From JAEVLT01 sp044598425 (GTDB lineage Bacteria > Bacillota > Bacilli > Bacillales > Cytobacillaceae): a stretch of 64,000 nt of DNA. The stretch lies in NCBI GenBank assembly GCA_044598425.1, contig CP172536.1, positions 2,790,001 to 2,854,000 of the forward strand, in the 5' to 3' direction. The notes below the pieces were generated by a model. The model saw only the letters and a list, made by a program, of their open reading frames with translations, did not search any database and was not told where the DNA came from. Both the position numbers and the translations under genes were made by a program. Shown in pieces: positions 25,739 to 35,161 of this stretch (its first letter is position 1; each line of letters starts with the position of its first letter).

Positions 25739-26833
25739 AAAAATCATTCGAATAAAGCTCCCTGGAATCCACTTTTGCAGCGAGCGATAGGCCAGTCCAT
25801 TTACATAGAAAAAATAACTGATCTTTCCGCCTGCTTTGATGATTTCTTTTGCCAGCTTGCGGACGTTTTTTTGCTTTTGGACCTTTCGATCGGAAAGATA
25901 AACCCCTAGCAGTCCGCGGTTGATCAACTGATGAAATTTTTTATGCGGCAGTTTTTCAGTATGACGATCAGCTTCCGCCAAAAAATGCTTTAGTCGTCTA
26001 AACAGCACTTCTTCATCCGGATAATAGAAGCAAAAGTTCAAATCTCCTCCTGCCCTGTCTTCTTCCTGATCAATAAAATAATCCAGCAAAATATGGAGCC
26101 CTTGAATATACGGAAAATAACCATTGCGAATATTGAGAGCATCGCCTTTTTGGAAATCGTCCCGCATCGCATAGGAAATCAAACTAAAGATCCCAAGCGT
26201 GGAGCCCGAACAAGCGGAAAACTCATACCATTCCATCTCTGGCAATTGTTCCTGATATTCTTCATACCAATTTTGCAGCCGAGTCACCCGTTCTTGCGGC
26301 AGGACATGTTTGTGAACTTGCAAATCACAATAATACAGGCAAAGTTCATCAAGATAATTTTTTATGTAATCGAAATGAACAGGTTTTATGTTACGCAATA
26401 CTGTTCGGCAAGTCTCTGCCAATTCGTTTAAGTAATTGCCATCGTCCTGATCCTCCCTAAGCCGGTAATAATTTTTCTGAACGGTGGCAAGTGATAAGGC
26501 ATCAGGCATGGACTCATGCAGTGCTGCAAAATCAGCTGGATCAAGCGAGGTTGAGCGGTCACAGAGATTATCCAAGTAATCGCTAATCGTCTGATAGGCA
26601 ACAATAAATTTAACAGCTGCTCGATAATTCTCTCCGGCCATTAAAGCCAGGATCGCTCCGCCTTCACAATGAAAGGTTTTGCTCTCAATACTGGCCAATG
26701 CTTGTTTCTGCAGCTCTGGATTTGGAATCTGCTGTGCACGGCCTTTCCAATAGTCAAGTTCCCGATGAACAACCGGAAAAATTTTTCGATAAACTTGAGA
26801 CATTAAGCTGATTGGTGTCATCGTAAATGACAT
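25733..26833 (-). CDS. ytpB: Tetraprenyl-beta-curcumene synthase YtpB (DUF2600)
   Basis: A 366-residue, largely helical protein. The Asp-rich segment TISDYLDNLCDRS (near residue 87) matches the metal-binding motif of this large-terpene synthase family. In Bacillus it cyclises tetraprenyl diphosphate toward C35 terpenes (sesquarterpenes). It follows ytpA by 12 nt and is co-transcribed with it, as in B. subtilis. Confidence 0.88.
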   Translation of the reverse strand: MSFTMTPISLMSQVYRKIFPVVHRELDYWKGRAQQIPNPELQKQALASIESKTFHCEGGAILALMAGENYRAAVKFIVAYQTISDYLDNLCDRSTSLDPADFAALHESMPDALSLATVQKNYYRLREDQDDGNYLNELAETCRTVLRNIKPVHFDYIKNYLDELCLYYCDLQVHKHVLPQERVTRLQNWYEEYQEQLPEMEWYEFSACSGSTLGIFSLISYAMRDDFQKGDALNIRNGYFPYIQGLHILLDYFIDQEEDRAGGDLNFCFYYPDEEVLFRRLKHFLAEADRHTEKLPHKKFHQLINRGLLGVYLSDRKVQKQKNVRKLAKEIIKAGGKISYFFYVNGLAYRSLQKWIPGSFIRMIFK

Positions 26834-26845
26834 CCTTCTACACCT

Positions 26846-27649
26846 CTAGACGATATAACCAATTGATTTTAGTTGGCTTATCACAAAATCCTTCGCGTAC
26901 TCAAACACTTCATCCCGCTCCGGTTCATTAAAAATTTCATGGTAGCATTTTTGCCATTCCTTAAAGCGTTTTTCCGACAATGGCGCGCCATTAAACCATT
27001 CTCTGACAACCTGTTTATTGACAATCTTGTCATCGCCCCCTTGCATAACGAGCATCGGCACATCTTGCATTTTTCCCATATTTTCAAACGCAGCCTTCAT
27101 TGCCGTAACAAGCTCTCGATACCAGCGGATCGATACTTTTGTTATATATAATGTATCATTCATATCTGCTTCGCGAACATCCTGGTTTCTTGTTGCCATA
27201 TCTATGGTTAAGCCGGAATTCATTCGGAACGTCGGATAAATCACATTCAATCCAAGTGACAGAATGTTTAAAAAATTGGAAGGCGTCTGAACCAATCCTA
27301 AACACGGAGATGATAAAATCACACCTGCCAGGTTCAGGCGCTCTTCCTGGAGCAAGCGTATGGCAATTAACCCCCCCATGCTGTGTCCAAGTAAGAATAC
27401 AGGTAAGTCATAAGTGTAAGCAGCCTGCACCCAATCTTTCACTTCAAAAATATATTCATCAAAAGAATCAATATGACCCCGGCGTGACCTCGTCGTCATG
27501 CCTTGTCCCGGAAGATCGCCCATAATAATATGAAAGCCAGATGTTCGCCACATTTCGATCAGCCAGCCGTAGCGCCGATGATGCTCCATTGCTCCATGAA
27601 CCATCACGATTACCGCTTTTGTTTCTCCTTCCGCTTCCCACTTCCACAT
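26846..27649 (-). CDS. ytpA: Alpha/beta hydrolase, YtpA-type lysophospholipase
   Basis: A 267-residue serine hydrolase with oxyanion segment VMVHGAMEHHRRYGW and nucleophile elbow LLGHSMGGLIA, followed by VMQGGDDKIV (Asp) and a C-terminal His region (CYHEIFNEPERDEV). YtpA of B. subtilis is linked to production of the lysophospholipid antibiotic bacilysocin. It shares the ytpA-ytpB operon. Confidence 0.88.
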   Translation of the reverse strand: MWKWEAEGETKAVIVMVHGAMEHHRRYGWLIEMWRTSGFHIIMGDLPGQGMTTRSRRGHIDSFDEYIFEVKDWVQAAYTYDLPVFLLGHSMGGLIAIRLLQEERLNLAGVILSSPCLGLVQTPSNFLNILSLGLNVIYPTFRMNSGLTIDMATRNQDVREADMNDTLYITKVSIRWYRELVTAMKAAFENMGKMQDVPMLVMQGGDDKIVNKQVVREWFNGAPLSEKRFKEWQKCYHEIFNEPERDEVFEYAKDFVISQLKSIGYIV

Positions 27650-27799
27650 ATTAATCCTCCTAAAATCAGCAAAAATAAAGTAAAATTAGAGATAGAAAAG
27701 ATCTTCTATATTCTTATAATAAAAGTACTATACCACAAATACATACAAAAAGGTCTTTCAAGAAGCCAGCACAATTTTTTAATAAAGGGGAGAACATTC

Positions 27800-28330
27800 T
27801 TGATTTATCCATATAAGGGGAAAATACCAAAAATCGCCGATTCCGCATACATTGCCGACTTTGTCACAATTAGCGGAGATGTTGAAATCGGGGAGGAATC
27901 AAGCATTTGGTTTAATACCGTAATTCGCGGAGATGTCGCTCCAACCATCATCGGCCGCAAAGTAAATATCCAAGATAACTCCGTTTTGCATCAAAGTCCA
28001 AATAACCCGCTCATTTTGGAAGATGAAGTAACCATTGGCCATCAAGTGATTCTCCATAGCTGCACCATCAAGAAAAAAGCACTGATCGGCATGGGTTCCA
28101 TCGTGCTTGATCAAGCTGTCATCGGAGAAGGCGCCTTTATTGGAGCAGGAAGCCTTGTCCCCCAAGGAAAGGTCATTCCCCCAAACACGCTCGCTTTTGG
28201 CCGTCCAGCCAAAGTAATTCGTGAGCTGAATGCCGCTGACATTGCCGATATGGAACGAATCACAAGAGAATACGCCGAGAAAGGCGCTTATTATAAAAGT
28301 ATTCACGCTATAGATCATTCATCTAAATAG
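27800..28330 (+). CDS. ytoA: Gamma-carbonic-anhydrase-like hexapeptide protein YtoA
   Basis: The TTG at 27800, 8 nt after AAGGGGAG, begins MIYPYKGKIPKIADSAYIAD and gives 176 residues, the family size. The left-handed beta-helix repeats are clear (GDVEIGEESSIWFNTVIRGD, QDNSVLHQS, GHQVILHSC). His residues fit zinc ligands of gamma carbonic anhydrases. The longer frame back to 27503 is antisense to ytpA and was rejected. Whether it has carbonic anhydrase activity is unknown. Confidence 0.87.
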   Translation: MIYPYKGKIPKIADSAYIADFVTISGDVEIGEESSIWFNTVIRGDVAPTIIGRKVNIQDNSVLHQSPNNPLILEDEVTIGHQVILHSCTIKKKALIGMGSIVLDQAVIGEGAFIGAGSLVPQGKVIPPNTLAFGRPAKVIRELNAADIADMERITREYAEKGAYYKSIHAIDHSSK

Positions 28331-28374
28331 TATTCTCCATTCCCCGAATAAAATGATTAGGTGGTTTTATTATT

Positions 28375-29235
28375 TTGATTTCGATTGTCATTCTTATTCT
28401 GCTGGTTCTTTTTCTATTACATTTTATTAAAAAAGTTAGCATGTTTTTTAAATTACTCTTTTTACTGCTTTTTACGTTTTCGATTATTGCTGCGGTTTTT
28501 TTCCTTGAAAACGCGAAAAACGGACAGGCTGCCACGGCTATCATTTCTTTAAAAAGCTGGGTTTATTCACCTGTAGTAAAAACAAGCGGCTTTATGGAAG
28601 AACAGCTTGATTTTCCGATTATCAAAATCCAGGATCAAGTACTTCTTGATATTCCCGCAGTCTCACAGTTTCCCGAACTGCCGCGCGGCTGCGAAGTAAC
28701 CAGTCTATCGATGATGCTGTATCAGGCAGGCATTCAAACAAACAAAATCGAACTTGCTGAAAAAATAAAAAAAGATCATACACCGCAAAAAATAGCCAAC
28801 GGGCAAATCTTTTACGGAAACCCGAATAATGGCTTTGTCGGCAATATGTACGATTTTAAAGAGGCGGGGTTCGGCGTATACCACCAGCCCATTGCTGAGC
28901 TTGCGGAGACTTATCTTCCTGGAAAAATAAAGGATTTAACTGGCTCGGATTTCGAGGAATTGAAAACACACCTTTCCGACGGACGGTCTGTCTGGGTGAT
29001 TACCAATACGAGCTTCAAAAAACTCGATGATAGTCAGTTTCAAACTTGGGACACGCCCACAGGCAAAGTGATCATTACGTACAAAGAACACTCTGTCCTT
29101 TTAACTGGATACGACCAGCAATATGTGTATTTCAACGATCCATTGACAGGTGAAAAAAATAAAAAAGCACCCCTTAAAGAGTTTGAAGAGGCATGGGTGC
29201 AAATGGGCAGCCAGGCCATCACCTATCTGCGATAA
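28375..29235 (+). CDS. C39-like peptidase family membrane protein
   Basis: A 286-residue protein with two N-terminal hydrophobic segments (about 1-18 and 24-44) and an extracytoplasmic C39_2-like papain-fold domain. The domain has a predicted catalytic Cys in LPRGCEVTSLSMML (near 110) and His in YKEHSVLLTGYD. Relatives include YvpB. It probably acts outside the cell, but the substrate is unknown. The start is TTG with TAGGTGG upstream, 44 nt after ytoA. A mobile repeat begins directly after its stop codon. Confidence 0.8.
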   Translation: MISIVILILLVLFLLHFIKKVSMFFKLLFLLLFTFSIIAAVFFLENAKNGQAATAIISLKSWVYSPVVKTSGFMEEQLDFPIIKIQDQVLLDIPAVSQFPELPRGCEVTSLSMMLYQAGIQTNKIELAEKIKKDHTPQKIANGQIFYGNPNNGFVGNMYDFKEAGFGVYHQPIAELAETYLPGKIKDLTGSDFEELKTHLSDGRSVWVITNTSFKKLDDSQFQTWDTPTGKVIITYKEHSVLLTGYDQQYVYFNDPLTGEKNKKAPLKEFEEAWVQMGSQAITYLR

Positions 29236-29424
29236 GAAAAGCGCAAGCGCCCTTGGTCATCGACGTAAGGAGGTGGACTAAAGCCGAGTGAGATAAAGGA
29301 GAGTCGAAAGACGGTAGTCTTTCGTTCTCGACTTATCGTAGACGAGGCGAGGGAAGCGACGTAGTCGATAGGGCGCTTGCGCTAGACAGTTATCGAAGTT
29401 AAGATATAAATTCTGATAATATAA
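29236..29424 (+). repeat. Mobile repeat, subtype A, copy 5 (189 bp)
   Basis: Nearly identical to copy 1. It is inserted immediately after the TAA of the C39-like gene, with ATAA on both sides. It separates that gene from the terminator that follows. Confidence 0.92.
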
Positions 29425-29425
29425 C

Positions 29426-29467
29426 AAAAAGCGGGCTAACTGATTCTTGCAATCCAGCCCGCTTTTT
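29426..29467. terminator. Bidirectional terminator (C39-like gene / asnB)
   Basis: AAAAAGCGGGCT and AGCCCGCTTTTT form a perfect stem around an 18-nt loop. Confidence 0.85.
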
Positions 29468-29471
29468 CTGT

Positions 29472-31355
29472 TTAGATTTGGTATGCTTTTTCTTTTTGGA
29501 AAGAGTACTTTTCTTCCACATATACTTGGTGCCATATCATGAACATCAGCACGGTCCAAATTTTTCGGCTGTTATCCGCTTTGTCTTGGCAATGATCATC
29601 CAGCAATTTTAACAAATATGACTTATTGATTAAATGCTCCGTATTGCTTTCACGGATGATCGTTTTCGCCCATTCATTCATTTCATCTTTAAGCCAGTGG
29701 CGGATTGGTACAGGAAATCCAAGCTTTTTCCGATTTAACACGTGGTCAGGAACGACTCCTTCGGCTGCTTTGCGCAAAACATACTTTGTTGTACCATTCG
29801 CTGTTTTCAAGCTGGTTGGAATTTTTGAAGCCACTTCAAAAACAGCTTTATCCAGAAATGGAACGCGAAGCTCAAGCGAATGAGCCATCGTCATTTTATC
29901 CGCTTTAAGAAGGATATCGCCGCGCATCCACGTATGAATATCGATATACTGCATGCGGTCAACCGGATCGTAGCCTCTGCTTTCTTCGTAAAGCGGTTTT
30001 GTAATATCTGTATACTCCAAGCCATTCCGGTAAACGTTTAAGAGGTTGCGCTTTTCTTCTTCAGTAAACATTTTCGCATTGCCGATATAGCGCTCTTCCA
30101 TTGGTGTCACACCGCGCTCAATAAAGCTTTTACCCTTCATTCCCTCCGGCATAATGTTGGCAATTCCTCTTAAAAGAACTTTGCCGACCCTCGGGATTCT
30201 GTTGAAAACTTCCAGCGACTGCGGTTCACGGTAAATGTTGTATCCGCCAAATAGTTCATCTGCCCCTTCGCCGGAAAGAACAACTGTTACATGTTTCCGT
30301 GCTTCGCGAGCTACAAAATACAACGGTACACAGGCAGGGTCAGCGAGCGGATCATCCATATGCCACATGATTTTTGGCAATTCCTGCATATATTCTTCCG
30401 GAGTGATCACATAGCTGATATTTTCCACACCAAGTTTCTCAGCCGTTTCTTTGGCAACGTCAATTTCACTGAAGCCGTTGCGTTCAAAACCGACTGAGAA
30501 GGTTTTAATCGCTGGATGAAACTCTTTTGCAATTGAAGCAATAATTGATGAATCAATTCCCCCCGAAAGAAATGAACCAACCGGAACATCGCTGCGCATA
30601 TGCATTTTAACGGAATCAAATAAAACATCTCTGATTTCTTTCATAAATTCGGCTTCGGTTTGCTGGATCGGTTTAAATTGCGCCTTCCAGTAACGCTTGA
30701 TTTCCATCGGAGCCCCGATTTTTTTTATAAAATAATGCCCAGGCTCGAGTTTTTTAATTCCCGTTGACATCGTCTCTGGCTCGGGAACGAATTGATACGT
30801 TAAATAATGCTGCAGTGCATCATAATTTAATACATCATTTTCAAGCGCCAGCAAGATGCTCTTTTTTTCCGATGCAAAAAAGGTGCGTTCACCGTCTTCC
30901 ATGTAAAAAAATGGTTTAATTCCAAATGGATCTCGTGCACCGTACACTGTTTGCTCCTGTTTATCCCAGATCACAAAGGCAAACATTCCGCGCAGCTTTT
31001 CAACCGCTTTTTCACCTAGATGACTGAATAGAGCAATGATGACTTCCGTATCCGAACTGGTAGCAAAAGTAAGCCCCTCTGTTAGAAGTTCTTCCCGCAA
31101 TTCAACATAGTTATATACTTCACCGTTAAAAATAATCCAGTAGCGTTCATTTTCATATGTAAGTGGCTGGTGGCCGGCTTCAATATCGATGATGCTCAGC
31201 CGGCGGAAGCCAAACTGAATATAGTCATCGTAATAAAACCCCTCATCGTCTGGCCCACGATGGGTAATCAGGTCATTCATATTTTTAAATAGTTGTTTTT
31301 GTTCGTCCGTATAATTTTGGGTTTTGTCGTGTACACAACCAATAAAACCGCACAT
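29472..31355 (-). CDS. asnB: Asparagine synthase (glutamine-hydrolysing)
   Basis: A 627-residue enzyme whose N-terminal glutaminase domain begins MCGFIGCV, with Cys2 as nucleophile. The synthetase domain carries the PP-loop SGGIDSS and the ATP-pyrophosphatase segment VVLSGEGADELFGGYNIY. It makes Asn from Asp, Gln and ATP. B. subtilis has three paralogues; the position next to metK identifies AsnB, which has also been linked to amidation of meso-diaminopimelate in the cell wall. The promoter region is within 31356-31550. Confidence 0.95.
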   Translation of the reverse strand: MCGFIGCVHDKTQNYTDEQKQLFKNMNDLITHRGPDDEGFYYDDYIQFGFRRLSIIDIEAGHQPLTYENERYWIIFNGEVYNYVELREELLTEGLTFATSSDTEVIIALFSHLGEKAVEKLRGMFAFVIWDKQEQTVYGARDPFGIKPFFYMEDGERTFFASEKKSILLALENDVLNYDALQHYLTYQFVPEPETMSTGIKKLEPGHYFIKKIGAPMEIKRYWKAQFKPIQQTEAEFMKEIRDVLFDSVKMHMRSDVPVGSFLSGGIDSSIIASIAKEFHPAIKTFSVGFERNGFSEIDVAKETAEKLGVENISYVITPEEYMQELPKIMWHMDDPLADPACVPLYFVAREARKHVTVVLSGEGADELFGGYNIYREPQSLEVFNRIPRVGKVLLRGIANIMPEGMKGKSFIERGVTPMEERYIGNAKMFTEEEKRNLLNVYRNGLEYTDITKPLYEESRGYDPVDRMQYIDIHTWMRGDILLKADKMTMAHSLELRVPFLDKAVFEVASKIPTSLKTANGTTKYVLRKAAEGVVPDHVLNRKKLGFPVPIRHWLKDEMNEWAKTIIRESNTEHLINKSYLLKLLDDHCQDKADNSRKIWTVLMFMIWHQVYVEEKYSFQKEKAYQI

Positions 31356-31549
31356 TATGTACTCACCTACTCCATTTCTAGAACTTTCAATAATGTCTTT
31401 GAATATATCTCTCTAATACTACCACTAAACATGGGCAAATTGCACCTGCAAAGAAAGGAAATTTGCGGAACTCGGGGACAATTTACATGATTGTAACCAA
31501 ACTTAAACGGAAATGAAATACATGAGACAAATTTTAATTAAGTTAAACT

Positions 31550-31583
31550 AAAAAGAGAACTGTCACCATCCTGACAGTTCTCC
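31550..31583 (-). terminator. Terminator of metK
   Basis: On the minus strand GAGAACTGTCA and TGACAGTTCTC form a perfect 11-bp stem followed by five T. Confidence 0.88.
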
Positions 31584-31590
31584 AAAAAGC

Positions 31591-32790
31591 TTAGATATTC
31601 GCTTGTTCTTTTAGTGCAGCGGCTTTGTCTGTCCGCTCCCAAGGAAGATCTACATCGGCACGGCCAAAATGTCCATATGCTGCTGTTTGTTTGTAGATTG
31701 GGCGGCGAAGATCGAGCATTTTAATAATGCCGGCTGGACGAAGATCAAAGTTTTTACCGACAAGGTCAACTAAAACGTCTTCACTTACTTTACCTGTTCC
31801 GAAAGTATCAATTGAAATGGAGACTGGCTTTGCAACGCCAATGGCATAGGCAAGCTGCACTTCCACTTTATCGGCAAGACCTGCTGCGACAATATTTTTC
31901 GCAACATAACGAGCAGCATATGCAGCAGAGCGGTCAACTTTTGTTGGATCTTTACCGGAGAATGCACCGCCGCCATGACGAGCATAGCCGCCGTACGTAT
32001 CCACAATAATTTTCCGGCCGGTAAGACCTGCGTCCCCTTGAGGTCCGCCGATAACGAAACGACCTGTTGGATTGATAAAATATTTTGTATTTTCATCGAT
32101 TAGTTCTTCAGGAACCACTGGATTGATTACATATTCCTTGATATTGCGCTGAATCTGTTCAAGCTCGATTTCAGGATGATGCTGGGTTGAAATAACGATC
32201 GTATCAATGCGCACCGGCTTGTCATTCTCATCATATTCAACCGTTACTTGCGTTTTTCCATCCGGACGCAGATATGGAAGAATTTCTTCCTTGCGCACTT
32301 CTGTTAAACGGCGGGCAAGCTTATGAGCGAGCGAAATTGGCAGCGGCATCAGTTCTTTCGTTTCATTACAAGCAAAACCAAACATTAAGCCTTGGTCTCC
32401 TGCACCGATCGCTTCAATTTGTTCGTCCGTCATTTGGCCTTCGCGAGCTTCAAGTGCCTGGTCAACTCCCATTGCGATATCCGGTGACTGTTCATCGATC
32501 GAAGTTAACACAGCACAGGTCTCAGAATCAAAACCATACTTTGCGCGATTATATCCAATGTTTTTAATCGTTTCCCGAACAATTTTTGGAATATCAACGT
32601 AAGTAGAAGTTGTAATTTCACCTGCGACTAAAACTAAACCAGTTGTCACTGAAGTCTCAGCCGCAACCCGTGCATTCGCGTCTTTTGCTAAAATAGCATC
32701 TAAAATAGAATCAGAAATTTGGTCACAGATTTTGTCCGGATGACCTTCAGTTACTGATTCAGAAGTAAACAAACGACGTTTTGTTGACAT
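31591..32790 (-). CDS. metK: S-adenosylmethionine synthetase
   Basis: A 399-residue enzyme forming SAM from Met and ATP. Signature sequences are SESVTEGHPDKICDQISD at the N-terminus, GAGDQGLMFGFA in the middle and GGGAFSGKDPTKVDRSAAY toward the C-terminus. The length matches bacterial MetK. It is regulated by a SAM-I riboswitch in a 200-nt leader. Confidence 0.98.
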   Translation of the reverse strand: MSTKRRLFTSESVTEGHPDKICDQISDSILDAILAKDANARVAAETSVTTGLVLVAGEITTSTYVDIPKIVRETIKNIGYNRAKYGFDSETCAVLTSIDEQSPDIAMGVDQALEAREGQMTDEQIEAIGAGDQGLMFGFACNETKELMPLPISLAHKLARRLTEVRKEEILPYLRPDGKTQVTVEYDENDKPVRIDTIVISTQHHPEIELEQIQRNIKEYVINPVVPEELIDENTKYFINPTGRFVIGGPQGDAGLTGRKIIVDTYGGYARHGGGAFSGKDPTKVDRSAAYAARYVAKNIVAAGLADKVEVQLAYAIGVAKPVSISIDTFGTGKVSEDVLVDLVGKNFDLRPAGIIKMLDLRRPIYKQTAAYGHFGRADVDLPWERTDKAAALKEQANI

Positions 32791-32948
32791 CTGAATTCCT
32801 CCTATATAATGAGATAAAGTGAGGCTTTACATACCAGCTAACCTCAGTTTGATACGGAACTCATCCCTAGTAGTATGAAATAAACATGGGGTTTTTATGA
32901 AAACTCTCTCACTGGAAAGACCAAGACTGCGTGTGTTTTTAGATAAAC

Positions 32949-33140
32949 AAAAAACCTTTCCAATGTGAGGAAAGGTTGAAAGCTTACTGTCTCCACGCCT
33001 TTCACTCTTATCGTTCAAGGTCAAGCCTTGCATCAGGTTAAGCACCTTTGCTCGGAAAATTGCTTTCTAAGCTGTTTTCCTCGTTAGCAGGTTGCTGGGT
33101 TTCATTGGGCCTGTCCCTCCACCAGCTCGGGATAAGAGAG
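32949..33140 (-). promoter_or_regulatory. SAM-I (S-box) riboswitch and terminator before metK
   Basis: On the minus strand the P1 arms CTCTTATC (33140 side) and GATAAGAG (about 33005) enclose the conserved S-box core (GGTGGAGGGACAGGCCCAAT, GAAACCCAGCAACC, AAGGTGCTTAACCTGATGC). A terminator AACCTTTCC/GGAAAGGTT plus T6 follows at 32976-32949. SAM binding is expected to favour termination. Confidence 0.96.
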
Positions 33141-33157
33141 TATCCGTTCAAGGTAAC

Positions 33158-33187
33158 ATCATAACGTACGATGTCGAACAATGTCAA
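33158..33187 (-). promoter_or_regulatory. Predicted sigma-A promoter of metK
   Basis: TTGACA (33187-33182) and TATGAT (33163-33158) on the minus strand are 18 bp apart and sit just upstream of the riboswitch. Confidence 0.7.
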
Positions 33188-33408
33188 TGATTTTCAATCA
33201 TTTTATTAGGAAAAATTCATACATCTTTCTTTTTTGAAAAAATTCCCGCTTTAGCTGAATAATTGCAGGATTTCCTCAATTGAACCACGAATACAATAAA
33301 TATAATTTCATAAATCCACCAATTAGTATAGATTATTAGGTTGAAAGTGTTATACTATTTTTAAACATTTTTACTTTAAAAACCATAGTAAAGGAAGGTT
33401 TAAAGCCG

Positions 33409-34995
33409 ATGAATTCTGTACACATCCCAAATGGACACGTTAAATTATTGAATAAGGAAAACGTTCATGTCCAATTATCTGTACCGCAGTTAGTGGAAAA
33501 AGTTTTGAGCCGGAGTGAGGGAATGTTAACTTCAACGGGAGCTGTTAGTGTATCGACTGGAAAGTACACAGGGCGGTCCCCAAAAGATAAATTTATTGTT
33601 CAAGAACATTCGATAAAAGAGAAAATAGCCTGGGGATCGACGAACCAGCCACTATCAGAAGAAGCCTTCTCGAAACTCTATGATAAAATGATTGACTACT
33701 TAGACCAGCAAGAAGAACTCTTTGTGTTTAACGGTTTTGCCGGCGCCGACAAAAAACATCGGCTGCCCATTCAAGCGATCAATGAATACGCCTGGCACAA
33801 TCTATTTGCCCACCAACTTTTCATCCGTCCAACAGAGGAAGAAATACTTGCCCATCAACCAGAATTCACTATCATCTCAGCACCCAATTTTAAAGCAGAT
33901 CCTTCTCTTGACGGGACGAATTCCGAAACTTTCATTATCATTTCCTTTGAGCGCCGGGTTATTTTAATCGGCGGAACGGAATATGCAGGAGAGATGAAAA
34001 AATCGATTTTCTCCGTTATGAATTTTCTGCTGCCTGAAAGCAATGTATTATCGATGCACTGCTCTGCAAATGTTGGCCTTGAAGGCGACGTTGCCTTGTT
34101 TTTCGGCTTATCGGGCACAGGAAAAACAACACTATCCGCCGATCCAAAGCGGCGATTAATCGGCGATGACGAACATGGCTGGTCGCCGAACGGCGTGTTT
34201 AATATTGAAGGCGGCTGCTACGCAAAAACGATCAGCCTCTCTCGTGAAAAAGAACCGCAAATTTTTGACGCGATCCAATTTGGTGCTGTCTTGGAAAATG
34301 TCATGATTGATCGGGATACCCGAATTGCAGACTATGATGACAGCACCTTAACAGAAAACACACGCGCCGCCTATCCGCTTGAAGCACTTGATAATATTGT
34401 GAAACCAAGCGTCGCCGGCCACCCGCATACGATTGTTTTTCTAACGGCGGATGCATTTGGCGTTTTGCCTCCGATCGCCAAGCTGACAAAAGAACAGGCT
34501 ATGTACCATTTCTTAAGCGGATACACATCTAAGCTGGCAGGCACGGAGCGCGGGGTAACTTCACCTGAAGCAACCTTCTCTACTTGCTTTGGAGCACCAT
34601 TCCTGCCGCTCCCAGCTACAAAATATGCGGAAATGCTCGGGGAAAAAGTACTTGAGCATAACGCCAATGTATTTTTAGTCAATACCGGCTGGACAGGCGG
34701 CGAATATGGTGTTGGCAGCCGGATGAAGCTTACCTATACACGCGCAATGATTCAAGCAGCACTTGAAGGTGAATTAAACCGCGTCGAAACGGTGCAGGAT
34801 GCGATTTTCGGATTAAATACTCCCGTCCACGTGGCCGGCGTTCCCGATGAAGTTCTCCAGCCGCAGAAAACATGGGCCGATCCGCAAAGTTATGAACAAA
34901 AAGCAAAAGAGTTGGCCGCAAAATTCCGCGAGAATTTCAAAAAGTTCACAGATGTTGCTGCGGAAATCGCAGAAAAAGGCGGACCACTTCAGTAA
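33409..34995 (+). CDS. pckA: Phosphoenolpyruvate carboxykinase (ATP)
   Basis: A 528-residue enzyme converting oxaloacetate and ATP to PEP, the first committed gluconeogenic step. It has the kinase-type P-loop GLSGTGKTTLSADP, the metal/substrate segment GDDEHGWSPNGVFNIEGGCY and GRSPKDKFIV near the N-terminus. AAGGAAGG precedes the ATG, and a -10-like TATACT lies upstream at about 33350. It is divergent from metK as in B. subtilis. The gene ends at the border of a 2-kb repeat-filled island. Confidence 0.97.
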   Translation: MNSVHIPNGHVKLLNKENVHVQLSVPQLVEKVLSRSEGMLTSTGAVSVSTGKYTGRSPKDKFIVQEHSIKEKIAWGSTNQPLSEEAFSKLYDKMIDYLDQQEELFVFNGFAGADKKHRLPIQAINEYAWHNLFAHQLFIRPTEEEILAHQPEFTIISAPNFKADPSLDGTNSETFIIISFERRVILIGGTEYAGEMKKSIFSVMNFLLPESNVLSMHCSANVGLEGDVALFFGLSGTGKTTLSADPKRRLIGDDEHGWSPNGVFNIEGGCYAKTISLSREKEPQIFDAIQFGAVLENVMIDRDTRIADYDDSTLTENTRAAYPLEALDNIVKPSVAGHPHTIVFLTADAFGVLPPIAKLTKEQAMYHFLSGYTSKLAGTERGVTSPEATFSTCFGAPFLPLPATKYAEMLGEKVLEHNANVFLVNTGWTGGEYGVGSRMKLTYTRAMIQAALEGELNRVETVQDAIFGLNTPVHVAGVPDEVLQPQKTWADPQSYEQKAKELAAKFRENFKKFTDVAAEIAEKGGPLQ

Positions 34996-35033
34996 AAATG
35001 TTAACAGCCAAAAACCCCTTATCATTCGGATGG

Positions 35034-35047
35034 AGGGCACTGAAAAA
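35034..35047 (+). repeat. Left 14-bp border repeat of the pckA-ytmB island
   Basis: AGGGCACTGAAAAA occurs here and, inverted, at 37058-37071. The pair encloses the gene-poor insertion. Confidence 0.55.
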
Positions 35048-35086
35048 CCTTCGGTTTTTTAAGAATCTTTAAGTAACAGCAAAATA

Positions 35087-35133
35087 AAAGACGACTCAAA
35101 ATTCAAAAATGTGAATTTTGAGTCGTCTTTTTT
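35087..35133 (+). terminator. Long hairpin with T run downstream of pckA
   Basis: AAAGACGACTCAAAATTCA and TGAATTTTGAGTCGTCTTT pair almost perfectly over 19 bp and a T run follows. It could be the pckA terminator or part of the end of the adjacent insertion-sequence remnant. Confidence 0.65.
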
Positions 35134-35161
35134 ACTTAAGGAGGCAAATTTGCCCCTGATT

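Noticed and set aside
27503..27799. Long N-terminal extension of YtoA
   Set aside because: It is antisense to ytpA and then crosses the promoter region; the TTG at 27800 has a ribosome site and aligns with the family start.
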